Positions 10,382 to 22,260 are shown, numbered from the stretch's first letter. The stretch: DNA of 64,000 nt from Astrothelium macrocarpum (GCA_021030915.1 JAGEMR010000057.1:115856-179855); one strand, 5' to 3'. Numbers and translations are program-made. Notes: a model not told the origin generated them from the sequence alone.

Positions 10382-12533
10382 TCACGCAACCACCAACTTG
10401 GGATACAACGCCTCGCTCGCCCTCCGCATCTCCATCTCGCGTTCCACACCTTCCATCTCATCCATGCCCGCACCCATCTTATTCCCCACATATTCATCAT
10501 CCTCATACGCGCCGCTCTCCAGTCTCCCCAAAATATACCCTCGTAGCGCCTCCACCACGCGAATACTCTCCACCCACATCTCCTGCTCCCGCTCCGCCGC
10601 CGCCTCCGCCACTTCGTCCCCGGCAACCCCGCTCCCCACCGAATCCGGACTGCGCAGCGCGGGATCCAGCCCGGCATCTCCATCCGCATCGGCCTCGGCC
10701 TGCGCGCCGATCTCCGGCGCCGCGCGCTGCAGTCGTCCGCCGCTGAACCTGCGCACGAGGCCGGCTTCCTCGAATGCGGGCGCGAGCCCCGACGCCGGCG
10801 TTGTGGACGTCGTGGGCGGGAGATGGTAGCCTGGTAGCGCGGAGATGGTGGCGGGGGGTGCTGAAGATGCCGTGGGGAGGATTGGATACAGGCTTGCGGA
10901 GCTGACGGCGTTGGCCGCGGTGTTGTTGGCGGTGGCGGTGCCGGTGGAGGAGATGCTGGTGGAGTTGCTGCGGTGGCTAGGCGCTGGGGAGTGGCTGGAT
11001 GCGGATGAGCCCCAGCAGGTGGTGGTGATGGAGGAGGATGGGGTGAGGACTGGGGTTTCGAGGTTGTGGGCGGATGAGGGGGAGAAGTGGTTTGTGGCGG
11101 TGTGGGGGTTCGCAAGGTTGATTAGCGCTTGGGCTGTCATGGCTTGTCCACTGCCTATGCTGGTGGCAGAAGATATGGAGGATTGCTGGTGGGCGGGTGG
11201 TGGAGAGTCGTCAGTGCGGAAGTTAAAAGCCTGGTGCATGGCGTGTACGCCGATTTGTTGGATTCCAGCAGCAGCAGCTTGGGCGGGATGCTCGTAGATG
11301 TTGGCTTGCATATCTTGGAGAATGGCATCGATTTGAGTGAGGTCATTTTTGGTGCGGACATTGGCCATGTGAGGGATAGGTTGTGGAAGAGAATATTGTT
11401 GTAGTGTTGCAGCTCCTCCTCCACCGCCAGTGGAAGAACCATTACCGTATGTAGACGACATGGTGTTGTTGCCGCTGGGAACGAAAGAGTCCACTGCTCC
11501 TCCACCAAAAGTCCCGCTGCTGGAGAGATAGGGGGCGATGCTCGAAAGCGAAGATAGACGGCCACTGATGTCGTTATAAGAGGTACTCATGCGGTGGCGT
11601 TTAACATCACCAAAAAAGTCGTTGACATCTTCAAGGCCACGCTTGCGGAAATTCGGGTCTGTGCCAGCATCAAAGGACTGGTTACCATTGGAGTTGACGG
11701 CATAGTAGACTTGGCCATAAGCCGAGGCAGCAGGATTGTGATGGGCCCCATTGTAGAAGGAAGGATTTCCGCTTTGTGGGTGATTGAAATTCGGACCTGG
11801 ACCACCAAGATTATAATCTGAGCCGCCAGGATAATTTGCATTGGCTGCGATGTTTTGGAGGCCTGGAGAGAATTAATTGTTTTGCATTTTCTGTGGTACG
11901 TGGAAACTTACCACGATTGCCTGGTTGAGGTTGGAAAGCTGGACCGACGCCGTTCATACGTTGATTGGGGTCTGGCGAACGAACGAGGACCGAGTCATCC
12001 GCGTGGGTCTTGACATGTTTCTTCAAGTCCTGTGGTCGCTTAAAGGCCTTTTGACAAAAATCGCACTTGTGCGGCTTCAACGGAACATGGACGCGAATGT
12101 GGGATGTAATGTGGTCGCGCTTGACTGTAGTCGTCCGGCATGTTCCCCACTGACAGGTCAGGCATAGATTGTTTGTTGATTTGCGGCCGATATGCCTCTC
12201 ACAAACATGATCCTGGAGGCTTGTCAGAACGTTCCAATGGCCGGGATATCATGTAGAGAGACATCATGCATTACGCGGCAGCAAGAAGGAGCACCAAGAT
12301 AAATTTCTCATATTGCTTGGTACATCTCATCTACTCACATATAATTGCTCTGGATTCGAGCATCTCTCGCCGCACCCATTCCACTGGCAAGTCAGAGAGT
12401 CAATCACCGAGCTGGTGGCAGCTACCGGCTGTTGCTGGACAATCTGAGTCTGGCCAGACTGAGCTTGCTGCTGTTGCTGCTGGTTGCCATTTGCTGGAGA
12501 GTTGGTGTCTCCGACTGAAGCCGTCATTCTCAT
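10382..12533 (-). CDS. pacC: PacC/RIM101 pH-response zinc-finger transcription factor
   Basis: Minus-strand regulator of ambient-pH gene expression; binds GCCARG. Exons 12533-12339, 12212-11912 and 11862-10382 join in frame (introns 126 and 49 bp) to 658 residues. Three C2H2 fingers lie at about residues 49-135: CQWNGCGERC, then CQWGTCRTTTVKRDHITSH, then CDFCQKAFKRPQDLKKH, followed by the invariant VKTHADDSVLVRSP. A Gln-rich stretch precedes the fingers. After them KRGLEDVNDFFGDVKRHR matches the conserved nuclear-localisation/processing region. Two YPX(L/I) motifs, YPIL and the C-terminal YPKL, are the type bound by the ESCRT-associated protein PalA. The C-terminal half (WVESIRVVEALRGYI) fits the regulatory domain removed when the pH signal arrives. 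The promoter carries many PacC sites, which suggests autoregulation. Confidence 0.96.
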
Positions 12534-13833
12534 ACGCTATTGGTGCCTGGTCTTGGCGCGTTCCTGGGCTCGGCGCTGCTAGGCCGAGGCTCTTCCGTGC
12601 TAGACCCGTCGATAGTCTGGAGACCAGAGCCTGGGTAAAATCAATGCTTGGTAAAGTGTTGGGAGTCGTTTTGCCAGCTGACATCCACAGGCGGAGAGGA
12701 CGCTAATATAACAAGAAGCCAAGACTTGAAGCGACTCCGGCGGTTCTCCGCGTTTGCCAAGCCGCCGAGCTCTTGGCGTTTGGGCGGAGCCTGGTGGTAT
12801 GGCGTGAGCACGTTTGGGTCAGGGCGAAAGAGTAGAAGGAGAGGCCCAACGATGAAGGTACGAGCCTTACCTCATGCTCGTACATGCCCCTTGTGACCCG
12901 TTTGGCATGATCGTCTAACATCTTGCCCTTCTGACTGGGCGGAGCCATGCTTCTCGGCGGCGGAAGAGACTGCTAGCGGCTTGGCATTTCTTGGCATTTC
13001 TTGGCGCTGCGAAAGCTCGTATCACCAAGTCCGCTGCTACCAATTGTCTATCTTGATCTAGGCGAGAGACGCGTGTGCTGTTGATGCAAGATTCGATGGC
13101 TGTCTGAAGAAATTTCTGACAGCATTGGCGTTGTGCCACCACCAGGCCTGGGCAACGCCATGCTATAGACTCGCACTGTAGCTACTGCAACGAAGTTCTG
13201 CGTTTCTTGGCACACGGCGACTTACTACGCCATCTGAGACGGCCGCGTACGCATCAATCTTCCATTTATAACATGTGATCGAGCAAACCCATCTCGGCAA
13301 TGACGATTGATGACGAACTGAACAGAATGTCACTGCCATCCGAGACGCGAGTATGGCCTTGTCCAAGAGAATACAAGCCATCTCCTAAGCGAGAAACTCG
13401 TCTTTGCAGATGAACATTGAATCGCTTTGGGTAACTAACGACTTGCTGGACATCCAAGTCTCAATTACGCCGAGGAATGCCGTGTTCAAGCAAAGGTTTA
13501 ATGTCCCACCACGAGAAGAATAGGCATACAACCCAATGAATTAGTACATGTTCAAAAGCTGGCAATGTCCTACTGACAACATATGGTAATGTATCAAACC
13601 ACCATATGTATCAAAGCCACGGTTTTTTCTAATCTATCACGTTTTCATCCTTTATTTCCCGTACATCACAATCCCTCACAAGTCTTCTATCAATCAATGC
13701 TTCTATATCCCCCAGACCAAAAGCCGACGTCCCAGTCTCCATGACCAAGACACCTACCTCTGGCCCATCAAAATCACCAGCCACCACCATCATATCCCAC
13801 TCCCGAACAACAAAGCCCAAACCCCTTAACCCC
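12534..13833. other. pacC promoter and kinase 3' flank
   Basis: No gene recognised. The part next to pacC holds the PacC-site cluster, and its short frames are probably in the leader or are chance. The rest is the 3' flank of the kinase gene. Confidence 0.6.
12552..13211 (-). promoter_or_regulatory. Cluster of PacC-type sites upstream of pacC
   Basis: Eight copies of GCCAAG in either orientation: 12552-12557, 12718-12723, 12756-12761, 12772-12777, 12980-12985, 12990-12995, 13000-13005 and 13206-13211. The three at 12980-13005 are spaced by exactly 10 bp on the same strand; the pair at 12756/12772 is inverted. GCCARG is the known PacC target. About 0.3 copies would be expected by chance in 660 bp on both strands. 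Confidence 0.75.
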
Positions 13834-16800
13834 TTACACCCTCCGCTCCACCATCTCCAAACCCCTCAAACTCGGGTACCGCCTACTAAAATCCCTCTCC
13901 CAATCTTCATCTCCCGCACCAGCACCATCCATCCCACCTTCTCCCCCAACCTTCCTCTCCCCCATCCCGACCCCGGTTGACGACATCTTCACCGGACTCC
14001 TCTTCGCCCCCGGCACCCCCGGAAGCGCCTTGTCGCTCCCAGCCCCACTCCCCGTCCGCAGCGCGACCGGCTTCGGCGACGGCTTCGGCGGCGCGCTGGC
14101 CCGCGGCGGCGCACTCGCGGGGGGCAGCGCGATGGGCGCCGGCGGGCCCGGCGCAGTAGTACGGATCGGCTTCGTAGGCGCGGCAGCGACGGCGCTCGCG
14201 TGGCGCGATTGCTGCGCATTGTTGTTGTTGTCGACGAGCGCCGGCCGCTGCTGCAGGTCGCGCGTGAAGCGGCCGTAGCCCTCTGCGGTTTTGACGCCTG
14301 GTCGTGCGTCCGCGTCGTCGAGGAGGTGCCGCACGCGGTTCTGGATGCTGCTTGCCTTTGCGCTGGCGCTGGCGCTGGCGGGACGCGCGCTGTTGCTGCT
14401 CCCGCCACCGCCTCCGCCTGTAACGCGTCGTCGGTATTCGGCGGCCGCGGCTTCGACGCGCCGCTCTTCCTGCTCGAGCAGGCGCTTTTCGAGCTCGCGC
14501 CGCACTTCGGGGGACAGGTCGGCCGTCTCGTCGAGCGCGATGGCGACGTCGTCGATGTGGGCGATGTCGATGTCGGCGTCGTCGTGGATGCTGCTGGTGG
14601 CTTCGGAGCCGGCGATGGGCGTGAGCTCGCGCCGCAAGCTCGCGTTGGTGTCGTCTTGCGGGCGGGGCGAGGGCGTTCTGGGGCCACCGCCAACTCCTCC
14701 GCCGGAGAGTTGGGGCACGATGGCGGCGGCGTTGCTTTCGAAGCGGCGGAAGGCGTCGCCGAATTTGCCGGCGAGGTTGTTTTTGGTTTTGGAGAGGGAG
14801 ATGGAGGGGAGGCTGGAGCGTTTGACTTGTCTCGTGCCGCTGCTGACGCGGTGGTGGCGCTTTTTGGAGGATTCTTCGGATTCCATTTGACGGAGGAAAT
14901 CAATGTCCGAGTCAATTTGCCGATCGTCCGGTTCGAGGGCGGTGTCAAATTCAGTGACGGCGGTGGCAATGGGTCTGCGCATGTCAAGGGATGTTCGTGA
15001 TGAGCCACGACGGTGACTCTGCCTCTCTTTGTCCCGGAGAAAATCGAGATTCGACTCGACGTAGGTCTCGGAAGGACGATGACGTGAGTTGGTAGACCTT
15101 GACCGGTTAATGTTCCCAGTCAAATTGTCATTTAATTTTGATAATTCAAATGCCGATGGTCGTTGACCTTCTAATGACGGTCGAGAGGAGGCTGGAGATT
15201 TTGGTAGAGTCAAGGCATTCCTCGTATCTGTTTGCGAGCGGGAACGATGGAGGTCTAAAGAGGGCCGCTGTTGGGTACTTGTGGGCTTAGGCGACGCAGC
15301 TGCAGTAATAGTGTTTTCCAATGGTCTTGGCTGGCTCCTGGCCCTGCTATCATTCGAGGTTTGCTGAGGCACACGCCAAATCGGCCGTTTGCCAACTTCC
15401 GAAGGTTTTAGTTGAGGAGATGAAGAAGGCGATGTCATTGTGCCGGTTGATGTGTAAGATGGACGTTGCGGAGCCGGTTGCGAGGTGGCTTGCGGAGCTG
15501 CAGTCTCAGATATTCTCACGTCCGGTGCGTTATCTTTTCTTAAAGATGTCGATCTTGAAACGACCGTAGCACTAGATGTACGCGGCTGGAGCTCAGCTCT
15601 TGAAGGAGTTGGTTGTGCAAAAGCTTGATCGGCCAGTGCATCAGTGACTCGCTTGTTTAGGGCTTCTTGCGCTGGCTCGACTGGGGCACTTGATGGTTCA
15701 AAATTGAACTTGCCGCCTTTATCATGCAAAATAGAAAACTCATCCAGAGAGGGGAATCGATTTGAAAGTTCGTCAACAGCAGCAGCCCGAACCGGCTGAG
15801 ATGGATTGTCAAGCGCTGCGAATGGATCACTAGAAACCCCACGGGAAGGAGAAGGACTCGGTTTTGAGGTGCGCTGCAGTTGCTGAGATGGGGGTGGTAG
15901 CCGTCCGCGTCTTCCAGGCGTGACTTCTGGGATGGACTGTTGAACTCGAATTGGCTCGACCTTTTGAAGCCCAATTGATGGAGGAGGCGAGGAAATATTT
16001 GGGCTCGGTGTGGGCAATTCTTGATTTCTTCGCACTTCTGATTGTGTTCGACGGGCATAAATCTGGGCATGGTCAGTGGATCTTTTAAAAAAAAAAAAAT
16101 AAAGAAAGATTAGACATACGTCTTTGATAGGAACATCAGCACCGCGCATAGCACACACCTCCACGATGATCTGGTAGATGTTCGGTCGTTGTTTCGGATT
16201 TTCCCGAAGCATTGATGCTGTACATGGTAATTAGTCCTAGTTTCTGAATGAATGTGGCTTAACTTGCCAATCAGCTTTTTTATTCGATCTGAAAAGACTG
16301 GGTAAGGGGGGAATTTGAAAGTGGCATTCAAGATTGCCATCTGACCCTGATCTTCAAAAGGGGTGGTGTAATAGCATAGCTTGTAGAGAAGAACACCCAA
16401 AGCCCAGACATCGCTCTTTTCATCGATCGGCTGTTTTCGATACACATCAACCATTTCCGGGCTTCGATATTGCATGGTTGTGTGTCGTTGTACATCGTCC
16501 TCAATGAGTCGACCTTCTTGGGCAGTTGTCGCTGCCGGTCTTGGTGGAGCAGTAGAGCCAAAGTCACAGACCTTGTATGTTCTCGAAGAAGCGGAATTCG
16601 ATATCAAGACATTCTCCACCTTTAAATCTCGGTGTAGGAGTGGAGGCTTCAGGTAGTGCATAGAGGCCACTCCTTCGGCCACATCTGAGAAGATTTTCAG
16701 AATCTCCGGCTCTGTCAGACGATTTTGCAGGCGTGTATTCATGAAATCGATCAATCCTCCACCATCGCAAAATTCCATGAGCAAAAAGACCTCATACCCT

Positions 16801-17171
16801 CCTCCTTTCAGCTGTGAAGCGTGCGAGTCGATGTATGTGACAATATGACGGTGGCCCTTGAGTTTTTTCATAGTTTCCACTTCAGTCCTCATGTTCGCCA
16901 AGGTCTCCTTGTCCGGTACAGCGACTCTCTTTAATACAGCCGTCTCTGTTTTCCCTCCCGCGACTGGCACCTTGACAACGTAGACATGGGCGAAACCCCC
17001 TTCGGACAGGTATTTCTCAATGAGGACTCTATGTTGGCCAACTTGAACCTTGGTCCCAGGCGCAAAGGTTCCAGGAGGTGCACCAGGCGCTTTAGGAGGA
17101 GGGATGTGCGAGGCAGCAAGTTGAGGAAGTGGTGCCGGTGCGGCCATGGAATGATGGAACTGAGCGGCCAT
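13834..17171 (-). CDS. Ark/Prk (NAK) family protein kinase
   Basis: Minus-strand Ser/Thr kinase of the actin-regulating/adaptor-associated family, which controls endocytosis at cortical actin patches. Exons 17171-16268, 16217-16120 and 16062-13834 join to 1,076 residues. Kinase domain about 47-320: YLSEGGFAHVYVV, VAIK-type Lys81, HRDLKVENVL (180-189), DFG (203-205), SPEM, DEKSDVWALGVLLYKLCYYT, and the family signature SMLRENPKQRPNIYQII. The remaining 700 residues are Ser/Pro/Arg-rich and disordered, typical of the family, with short conserved stretches. The first intron (16267-16218) starts with GCAAGT instead of GT and has a good GACTAAT branch; the second (16119-16063) holds a run of 13 A/T. 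The frame is kept only if both are removed. Confidence 0.93.
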
Positions 17172-18225
17172 CTTCTAAAGTCAGGAACAAGTCTCTGAAG
17201 AAGACTCTTAGATTTCCCAATAACTAGATCATCGTTCGGTTGAATGGCGTAGGCACAGGGGTATTAGGGAGAGGTTGGGTAGGCAATGGGTTGGATGGTG
17301 GTTTGGAGTTTTGCGGGCAGGTGGACGTGTTACTCGAATCAGATGCGGCCCGGCGAGATGAAACTGGACGACAATGACGTTGCTGGATAGGCAGCTGATC
17401 TGAGACGGCACCAAAATGGACTGAGGATGGCTAGGAGAACATGGTAGATTGCATGGTGGATGACTTGTTCCGATGGCAATATCTGCTAATCTGAATAGCT
17501 GAGCAATGATACCTAGGCATGTACACAACTACGGCACAGGATCATCACTGCTTATTGCTTTTGGAGGCAGTGCGCAATACTATCTACGGAAAAATGACGA
17601 ATGCTAGACTGCGAGGCTTCCCGCAGAGATCAACATATCGTTTATCTGTGTCCCATCTCTGTGTAATTTGCTGCTTCGTTTCATGGCCAGGTATTGGGGG
17701 ATGGTGTTGGAAATGGTGGAGGGCTGACCCGGCCAGGTGCTCCCCCCTGTACTGCCAGCGAACACAACTACTACCACCGCCGCTCGCTCCAACAACCGCG
17801 ACACCTACCTTACGATCACCTTCTTCGCATCTACCTATCTGAGACCACGTTTTGTCCTTTCGTCGTCGAGCTGCCTGTTGGTCATCGTCCAGTAGAACCT
17901 ACTTTTGCCCGGCCGACTGAGGTGCTTGTTTGATCTTTGCCCAGAATCACAAACACCCCCCTCCGGATATCCGCTCGACCACCTACGCCGTGCGAAGGCG
18001 ACTCCCATCCTTGGCTGTTTGATTGCCATCAAGACGTGAACCTAGCATCTTGGCAACGCGTCTTTACACACCATCTGTGTTGGCGAAATCAGCTTGCCGG
18101 CTACCTTCAGCCGCGCGTGAAGCTGGGAACACTGCATGGCATCATAACGTATACCAAGATATCCGCACATACTACAATTTTACGAGCGATTCCACTGATA
18201 ACGCACTTGCCTCAAAATTTCCAAC
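17172..18225. other. Divergent promoter, kinase and grrA
   Basis: About 1.05 kb between the two start codons. Pyrimidine-rich stretches are present near both genes. No reading frame with a recognised domain. Confidence 0.6.
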
Positions 18226-20116
18226 ATGGTTCCTCGCAGCCGCCGCGAACAGCGCACATCCCGCCTTTCCGATTCGGAATCTTCAGCTTCCACCTCCCCC
18301 GAACGCGGTCCAGACGACGATAATGATTCCTTCATGCTGCACCCGAACGACTCTCAGTCATCATTAGGTGGCTCAATATCTCGAGACATATCGCCAGACT
18401 CGGTCCGTGATTTTGGTGAGAGGTGTCGAAGATCGCCAATATGCCGTCTACCTGCCGAACTATTGATTGCAATCTTCACAAGGCTTTCGCAGTCTCCCCC
18501 GGATTTGAGATCATGTATGCTAGTATCAAAGGACTGGGCGAGAAATGCAGTCGGTCTTCTATGGCTACGGCCACAGACAGATAATTGGCACGGCCTACAT
18601 ATTGTCACCAGATCTGTTCGAGCTGTCGATAGTTACTTTACTTATCACGACCTGGTCAAAAGGCTCAACTTGTCACAATTAGGCAATCAGGTCAGTGATG
18701 GCACGGTTTTGCCTCTGGCAGGGTGCAAAAGGATCGAACGTTTGACCCTTACCAATTGCTCCAAACTCACCGATCTGAGCTTAGCGCCTTTGATTGATGG
18801 CAATAGAAATCTACTGGCTCTAGACATTACCGGATTGGAACAGATCACGGACAAGACAATGAACAAGGTAGCCCAACATTGCTTGAGACTGCAAGGATTA
18901 AACATCACCAATTGTAGAAAGATTACCGACTCGTCTCTGGAACAAGTGGCAAAGAGCTGCAAACACGTCAAGAGATTGAAATTTAACGGCTGTAATCAGC
19001 TGAGCGATCGATCAATCATGGCCTTTGCCGACAATTGTCATTCCATCCTCGAAATCGATCTTCACGGCTGTAGCTATCTCGAGGACTTGTCTGTTACAGC
19101 TCTGATTGATGGTGGTCGCCAACTTCGCGAATTGCGTCTTCAGCACTGTACTCGAATCACTGATAATGCCTTCCTCCAGCTCCCGCCAGATACTATATAC
19201 GAGAGTTTACGCATTCTTGACCTAACTGATTGCGGCGAGCTCCAGGATCCCGGCGTCCAGAAAATCATCACTGCCGCACCAAGGCTCAGGAATCTAGTCC
19301 TGGCGAAATGCAGGCAGATTACTGATAGAGCAGTCATGGCTATTACCAAGCTTGGCAAAAATCTACACTATATTCATCTCGGTCATTGTGCTCGCATCAC
19401 CGATACAGGTGTCACACAACTCGTCAAACTCTGCAATCGAATCCGCTATATTGATCTGGCGTGCTGCCAAAATCTCACCGACAACTCTGTTCAACAGCTC
19501 GCAACTTTACCAAAACTCAAGAGAATCGGATTAGTAAAATGTGGCAGTATTACCGACCGCAGTATCCTAGCACTTGCAAAGCCGAAACAGGCAGGACAGG
19601 GCGCACCGCTGGCCCCGAGCTCTTTGGAAAGGGTGCATCTGAGCTACTGCACCTTGCTCAGTCTGCGTGGAATTCACGCACTCCTTAACAACTGCCCGAA
19701 GCTTACCCATCTTAGCCTTACGGGCGTACAAGCATTTCTCAGAGAAGACTTGATTTCCTTTTGCCGCGAAGCTCCTCCAGGTAAATTCGAGGCCTCAGCT
19801 ATACAAATCTCTCCACTCGATATTATGCTAACTCCCTTTTATAGAATTCAACGACCACCAGCGTGACGTGTTCTGCGTCTTCTCCGGCGGCGGTGTGGGA
19901 AAGCTGCGGGACCATCTTAATAACGATACACGTGCCTCGCCCAATTATGATGGCGAGACGACCATGTTCGATGATGGCGTCGAAGAGGGACCTGATCCAC
20001 CTATCGGTGGTGGAGTCATGCTGGGTGATGGTGCAGCTGATCATCATCATTATCACGATCATCATTTCGGGCATCATGGAGTAACGATTCCGGGTGGGCA
20101 TGCTGTGGTACATCTT

Positions 20117-20152
<36 letters not shown>

Positions 20153-20251
20153 GGAGTCAATGTGAATGGTTTGATGGGAGCGATGGGCGCAACGGCAATT
20201 GATGAGGACGAGGAGTTTGGAGAAGGGAGCGAGATTCTGGCTGGAGATTAG
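18226..20251 (+). CDS. grrA: F-box/leucine-rich-repeat protein GrrA (GRR1)
   Basis: Substrate receptor of an SCF ubiquitin ligase; in yeast GRR1 governs nutrient signalling and cyclin turnover, and in Aspergillus GrrA is needed for ascospore formation. Exons 18226-19780 and 19845-20251 join in frame to 653 residues; the 64-bp intron has a GTAAAT donor and a GCTAAC branch. Residues 1-70 are a Ser-rich acidic leader. The F-box is at about 73-115 (CRLPAELLIAIFTRLSQSPP). About a dozen Cys-containing LRRs follow to about residue 500 (LTNCSKLTDLSL, LHGCSYLEDLSV, LGHCARITDTGV, CCQNLTDNSV). The second exon encodes a conserved FNDHQRDVFCVFSG block, then a His/Gly tail with six GQ-type repeats from a hexanucleotide microsatellite. 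Confidence 0.95.
20117..20152 (+). repeat. (CAGGGA)6 microsatellite in grrA
   Basis: Six perfect CAGGGA units inside the last exon of grrA, encoding a Gly-Gln run in the disordered C-terminal tail. Length changes would stay in frame. Confidence 0.9.
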
Positions 20252-20838
20252 GGGTCCTGGGCTTGATTTGCTTTTCACTTGCACATATGGCTTTGATGGC
20301 ACGGATATAAGCGGTTTGAGAAAAGTGAAGGGTGATGCACTCACTTGTTACGACTGGTGTGCGAACGTGGAAGAACAGATGACGGAGTTTATCATACCAT
20401 TTCCTTTACTTCAACGTTTATCCCAGTGGTCGGTCGAGTATATATTATCTTGATCCGATTCCTCAGCTGTCCTACCTTTTTTAAACCTTGTGCTTCATTT
20501 CCTTGTGAATGCCTAAGATGTTGAGCAGTGCTAAGTGATATGACACGTCAGAGGGGAATGGAGATGGATGGAAAAAAACAGTTTGATTCATGAAGGGGAA
20601 CGCACTGAGGAAGTGTGATTGATCAGTTGAGTATTGACTTGTACCAAGTACTACGCAGAAAATATCTTAACCTGTATGATTTATACATCCTCCAACCGAT
20701 CTGTTAAAGTGCCTCAGGGACCCATTCGATTGCAAACAGATATGCAGACATTGCGAAATGGGATATCACTTGTGCCAATCGTAAGACGCCTTCCTGATCA
20801 TCTCGAGCTTCCCATTCTCTCATCCTTCCCTTCATCTC
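20252..20838. other. Convergent intergenic region
   Basis: 3' flanks of grrA and EFM4, which face each other. No gene recognised. Confidence 0.6.
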
Positions 20839-21682
20839 TCACTCTTCCTTTCGTCTAAAACACACCGTACAAATCGTCTGCCCCTTCACGCCCCCAAACG
20901 TAAAACTCGGATACTCCACCCTCCCCCAAAATCCCAATCCCCCTTCCCCCTCAAACCACCCCCTCACCTCCTCCTCCGTCCAATTACAACTCGTCACCAC
21001 CACAAACCCGCCCTTCTTCACCAATCCCCCCACCCGCGCCACATACCCAGCCTCCTCCTCCCGCCCACTCAAGCTCACAGCATCAAACGTCCCCTTATCC
21101 ACCACCACCTCGAACCCCTCCCCAACCCACCCAGCCTCCTCCGCGGGCGGCACATCACTAACAACATCCCACTCCCAAAACTCCAGCTCCGGACACCCCT
21201 CTGCACCAGCAACCCTTCGCGCAAGCGCCACGCTCTGCGCGCTGTAGTCGACGCCGACCTTGCGGCCGCGCCAGCCGTCCGCGGCGAGCGCGAGCAGGAG
21301 ATGGCCGTTGCCCGTGCCGAGGTCGAGGATGCGCGCCGTGGCCGGGTCGAGGAGGCGCGAGGGCGTCGCGAGGGTGAGGGAGCGCAGGTATGCGAGCAGT
21401 TTGGGCTCCGCGCGCGAGTCTGCGAACCAGATGGTGCCGTGGTCGGAGGGGTCGGCGGCGTGGTTGACGAGCTCGCTGGTGTAGGTTGCGTCCCAGCTGG
21501 GTTGGGAGGGTGAGTTGGTGAGGGAGAGAGGAGGAGGGGAGGGTGATGGGGGTGGGGAGATGGGGAAGGGTCGGGAGGATGAGATGGGGAGGGGGGATAG
21601 GAGGGAATCAAGGAAGGCTGGCGTACTATTCTTTGGTGCCTAGTTCGCTGGGCTCGAGATGGGTTTTTGCCGGGTCGGACAT
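20839..21682 (-). CDS. EFM4: EFM4-type protein-lysine methyltransferase
   Basis: SAM-dependent methyltransferase that in yeast modifies elongation factor eEF1A. Exons 21682-21627 and 21496-20839 join in frame (130-bp intron, GTACGC donor, CCCAG acceptor) to 237 residues. The N-terminus reads SELGTKEYWDATYTSEL, the usual start of the family. Motif I is ILDLGTGNGHLLLAL, then VGVDYSAQSVALARR. The post-I block VVDKGTFDAVSLS and the later VVTSCNWTEEEV are diagnostic for EFM4/METTL10. The gene is GC-rich. It is divergent from the FNT transporter and convergent with grrA. Confidence 0.93.
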
Positions 21683-22118
21683 GGTGGGTGGATGCAGTGC
21701 GTCGCAATGGGATGGTTGAGCATAGCGACAGATTCATGCTATGACATCTTGAAGTAATTGTGGAGCAGATGGTCGTTAGGGTAAGACTGCCATCGAAAAG
21801 ATTACTATTGAAAAATATGGCATTCTACTCATGATTTGAACAGTGAAAGGTTAGAAAGGCCTACTAGGAAGTGAAAATATAGAAATTGCGGACCAATCAG
21901 AGACATGATATCTCAAGCATTAGCCTCATCTCCAAGCTAACTACTGGGAACGTTTCTTTGCCATCAACATGTATCCCGATTCTGCGCACAACAAAACGCC
22001 ATGTTGAACTTAAAGCCGCGCTGATCGGTCTGGAGGTTTGATCTGACATGGCTCTATCAGTGAGCCTCCCTTTCATCCAATTGCATCCGCGTATTGTCCT
22101 CGCAACACCCATGTCCAA

Positions 22119-22133
22119 AGATAAGCAAGATAA
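22119..22133 (+). promoter_or_regulatory. Tandem GATA motifs, possible AreA/NIT2 site
   Basis: AGATAA at 22119-22124 and 22128-22133, same strand, 9 bp apart, about 440 bp before the FNT start codon. Paired HGATAR sites are the classic target of the nitrogen regulator AreA/NIT2. Its use here is inferred. Confidence 0.4.
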
Positions 22134-22209
22134 ACTCTTGTTCAGTCCATCTTTCTCCTAATTCATCCTCGACTTATCTCTTCATCTTATTCGCCCCCAG
22201 ATTATGGTG

Positions 22210-22260
22210 TGCAAGATCGGTGCCGATCTTGCATCCAAGCCTTCTGACGTCGATCTTGCA
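22210..22260. promoter_or_regulatory. Inverted repeat plus third half-site
   Basis: Perfect inverted repeat with 11-bp arms and a 2-bp centre: TGCAAGATCGG at 22210-22220 and CCGATCTTGCA at 22223-22233. A third copy of the arm, CGATCTTGCA, lies at 22251-22260 and, like the second, is followed by TCC. This looks like a binding site for a dimeric regulator, or a transcript hairpin. It sits about 340 bp before the FNT gene. Confidence 0.45.

Noticed and set aside
10261..11115. A 284-codon Pro/Arg-rich minus-strand frame
   Set aside because: An alternative frame of the pacC last exon. The pacC frame joins upstream zinc-finger exons and is conserved.
14200..15000. A 266-codon plus-strand frame opposite the kinase gene
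   Set aside because: It is antisense to the GC-rich Ser/Pro/Ala tail of the kinase, has no domain, and mirrors that gene's codon bias.
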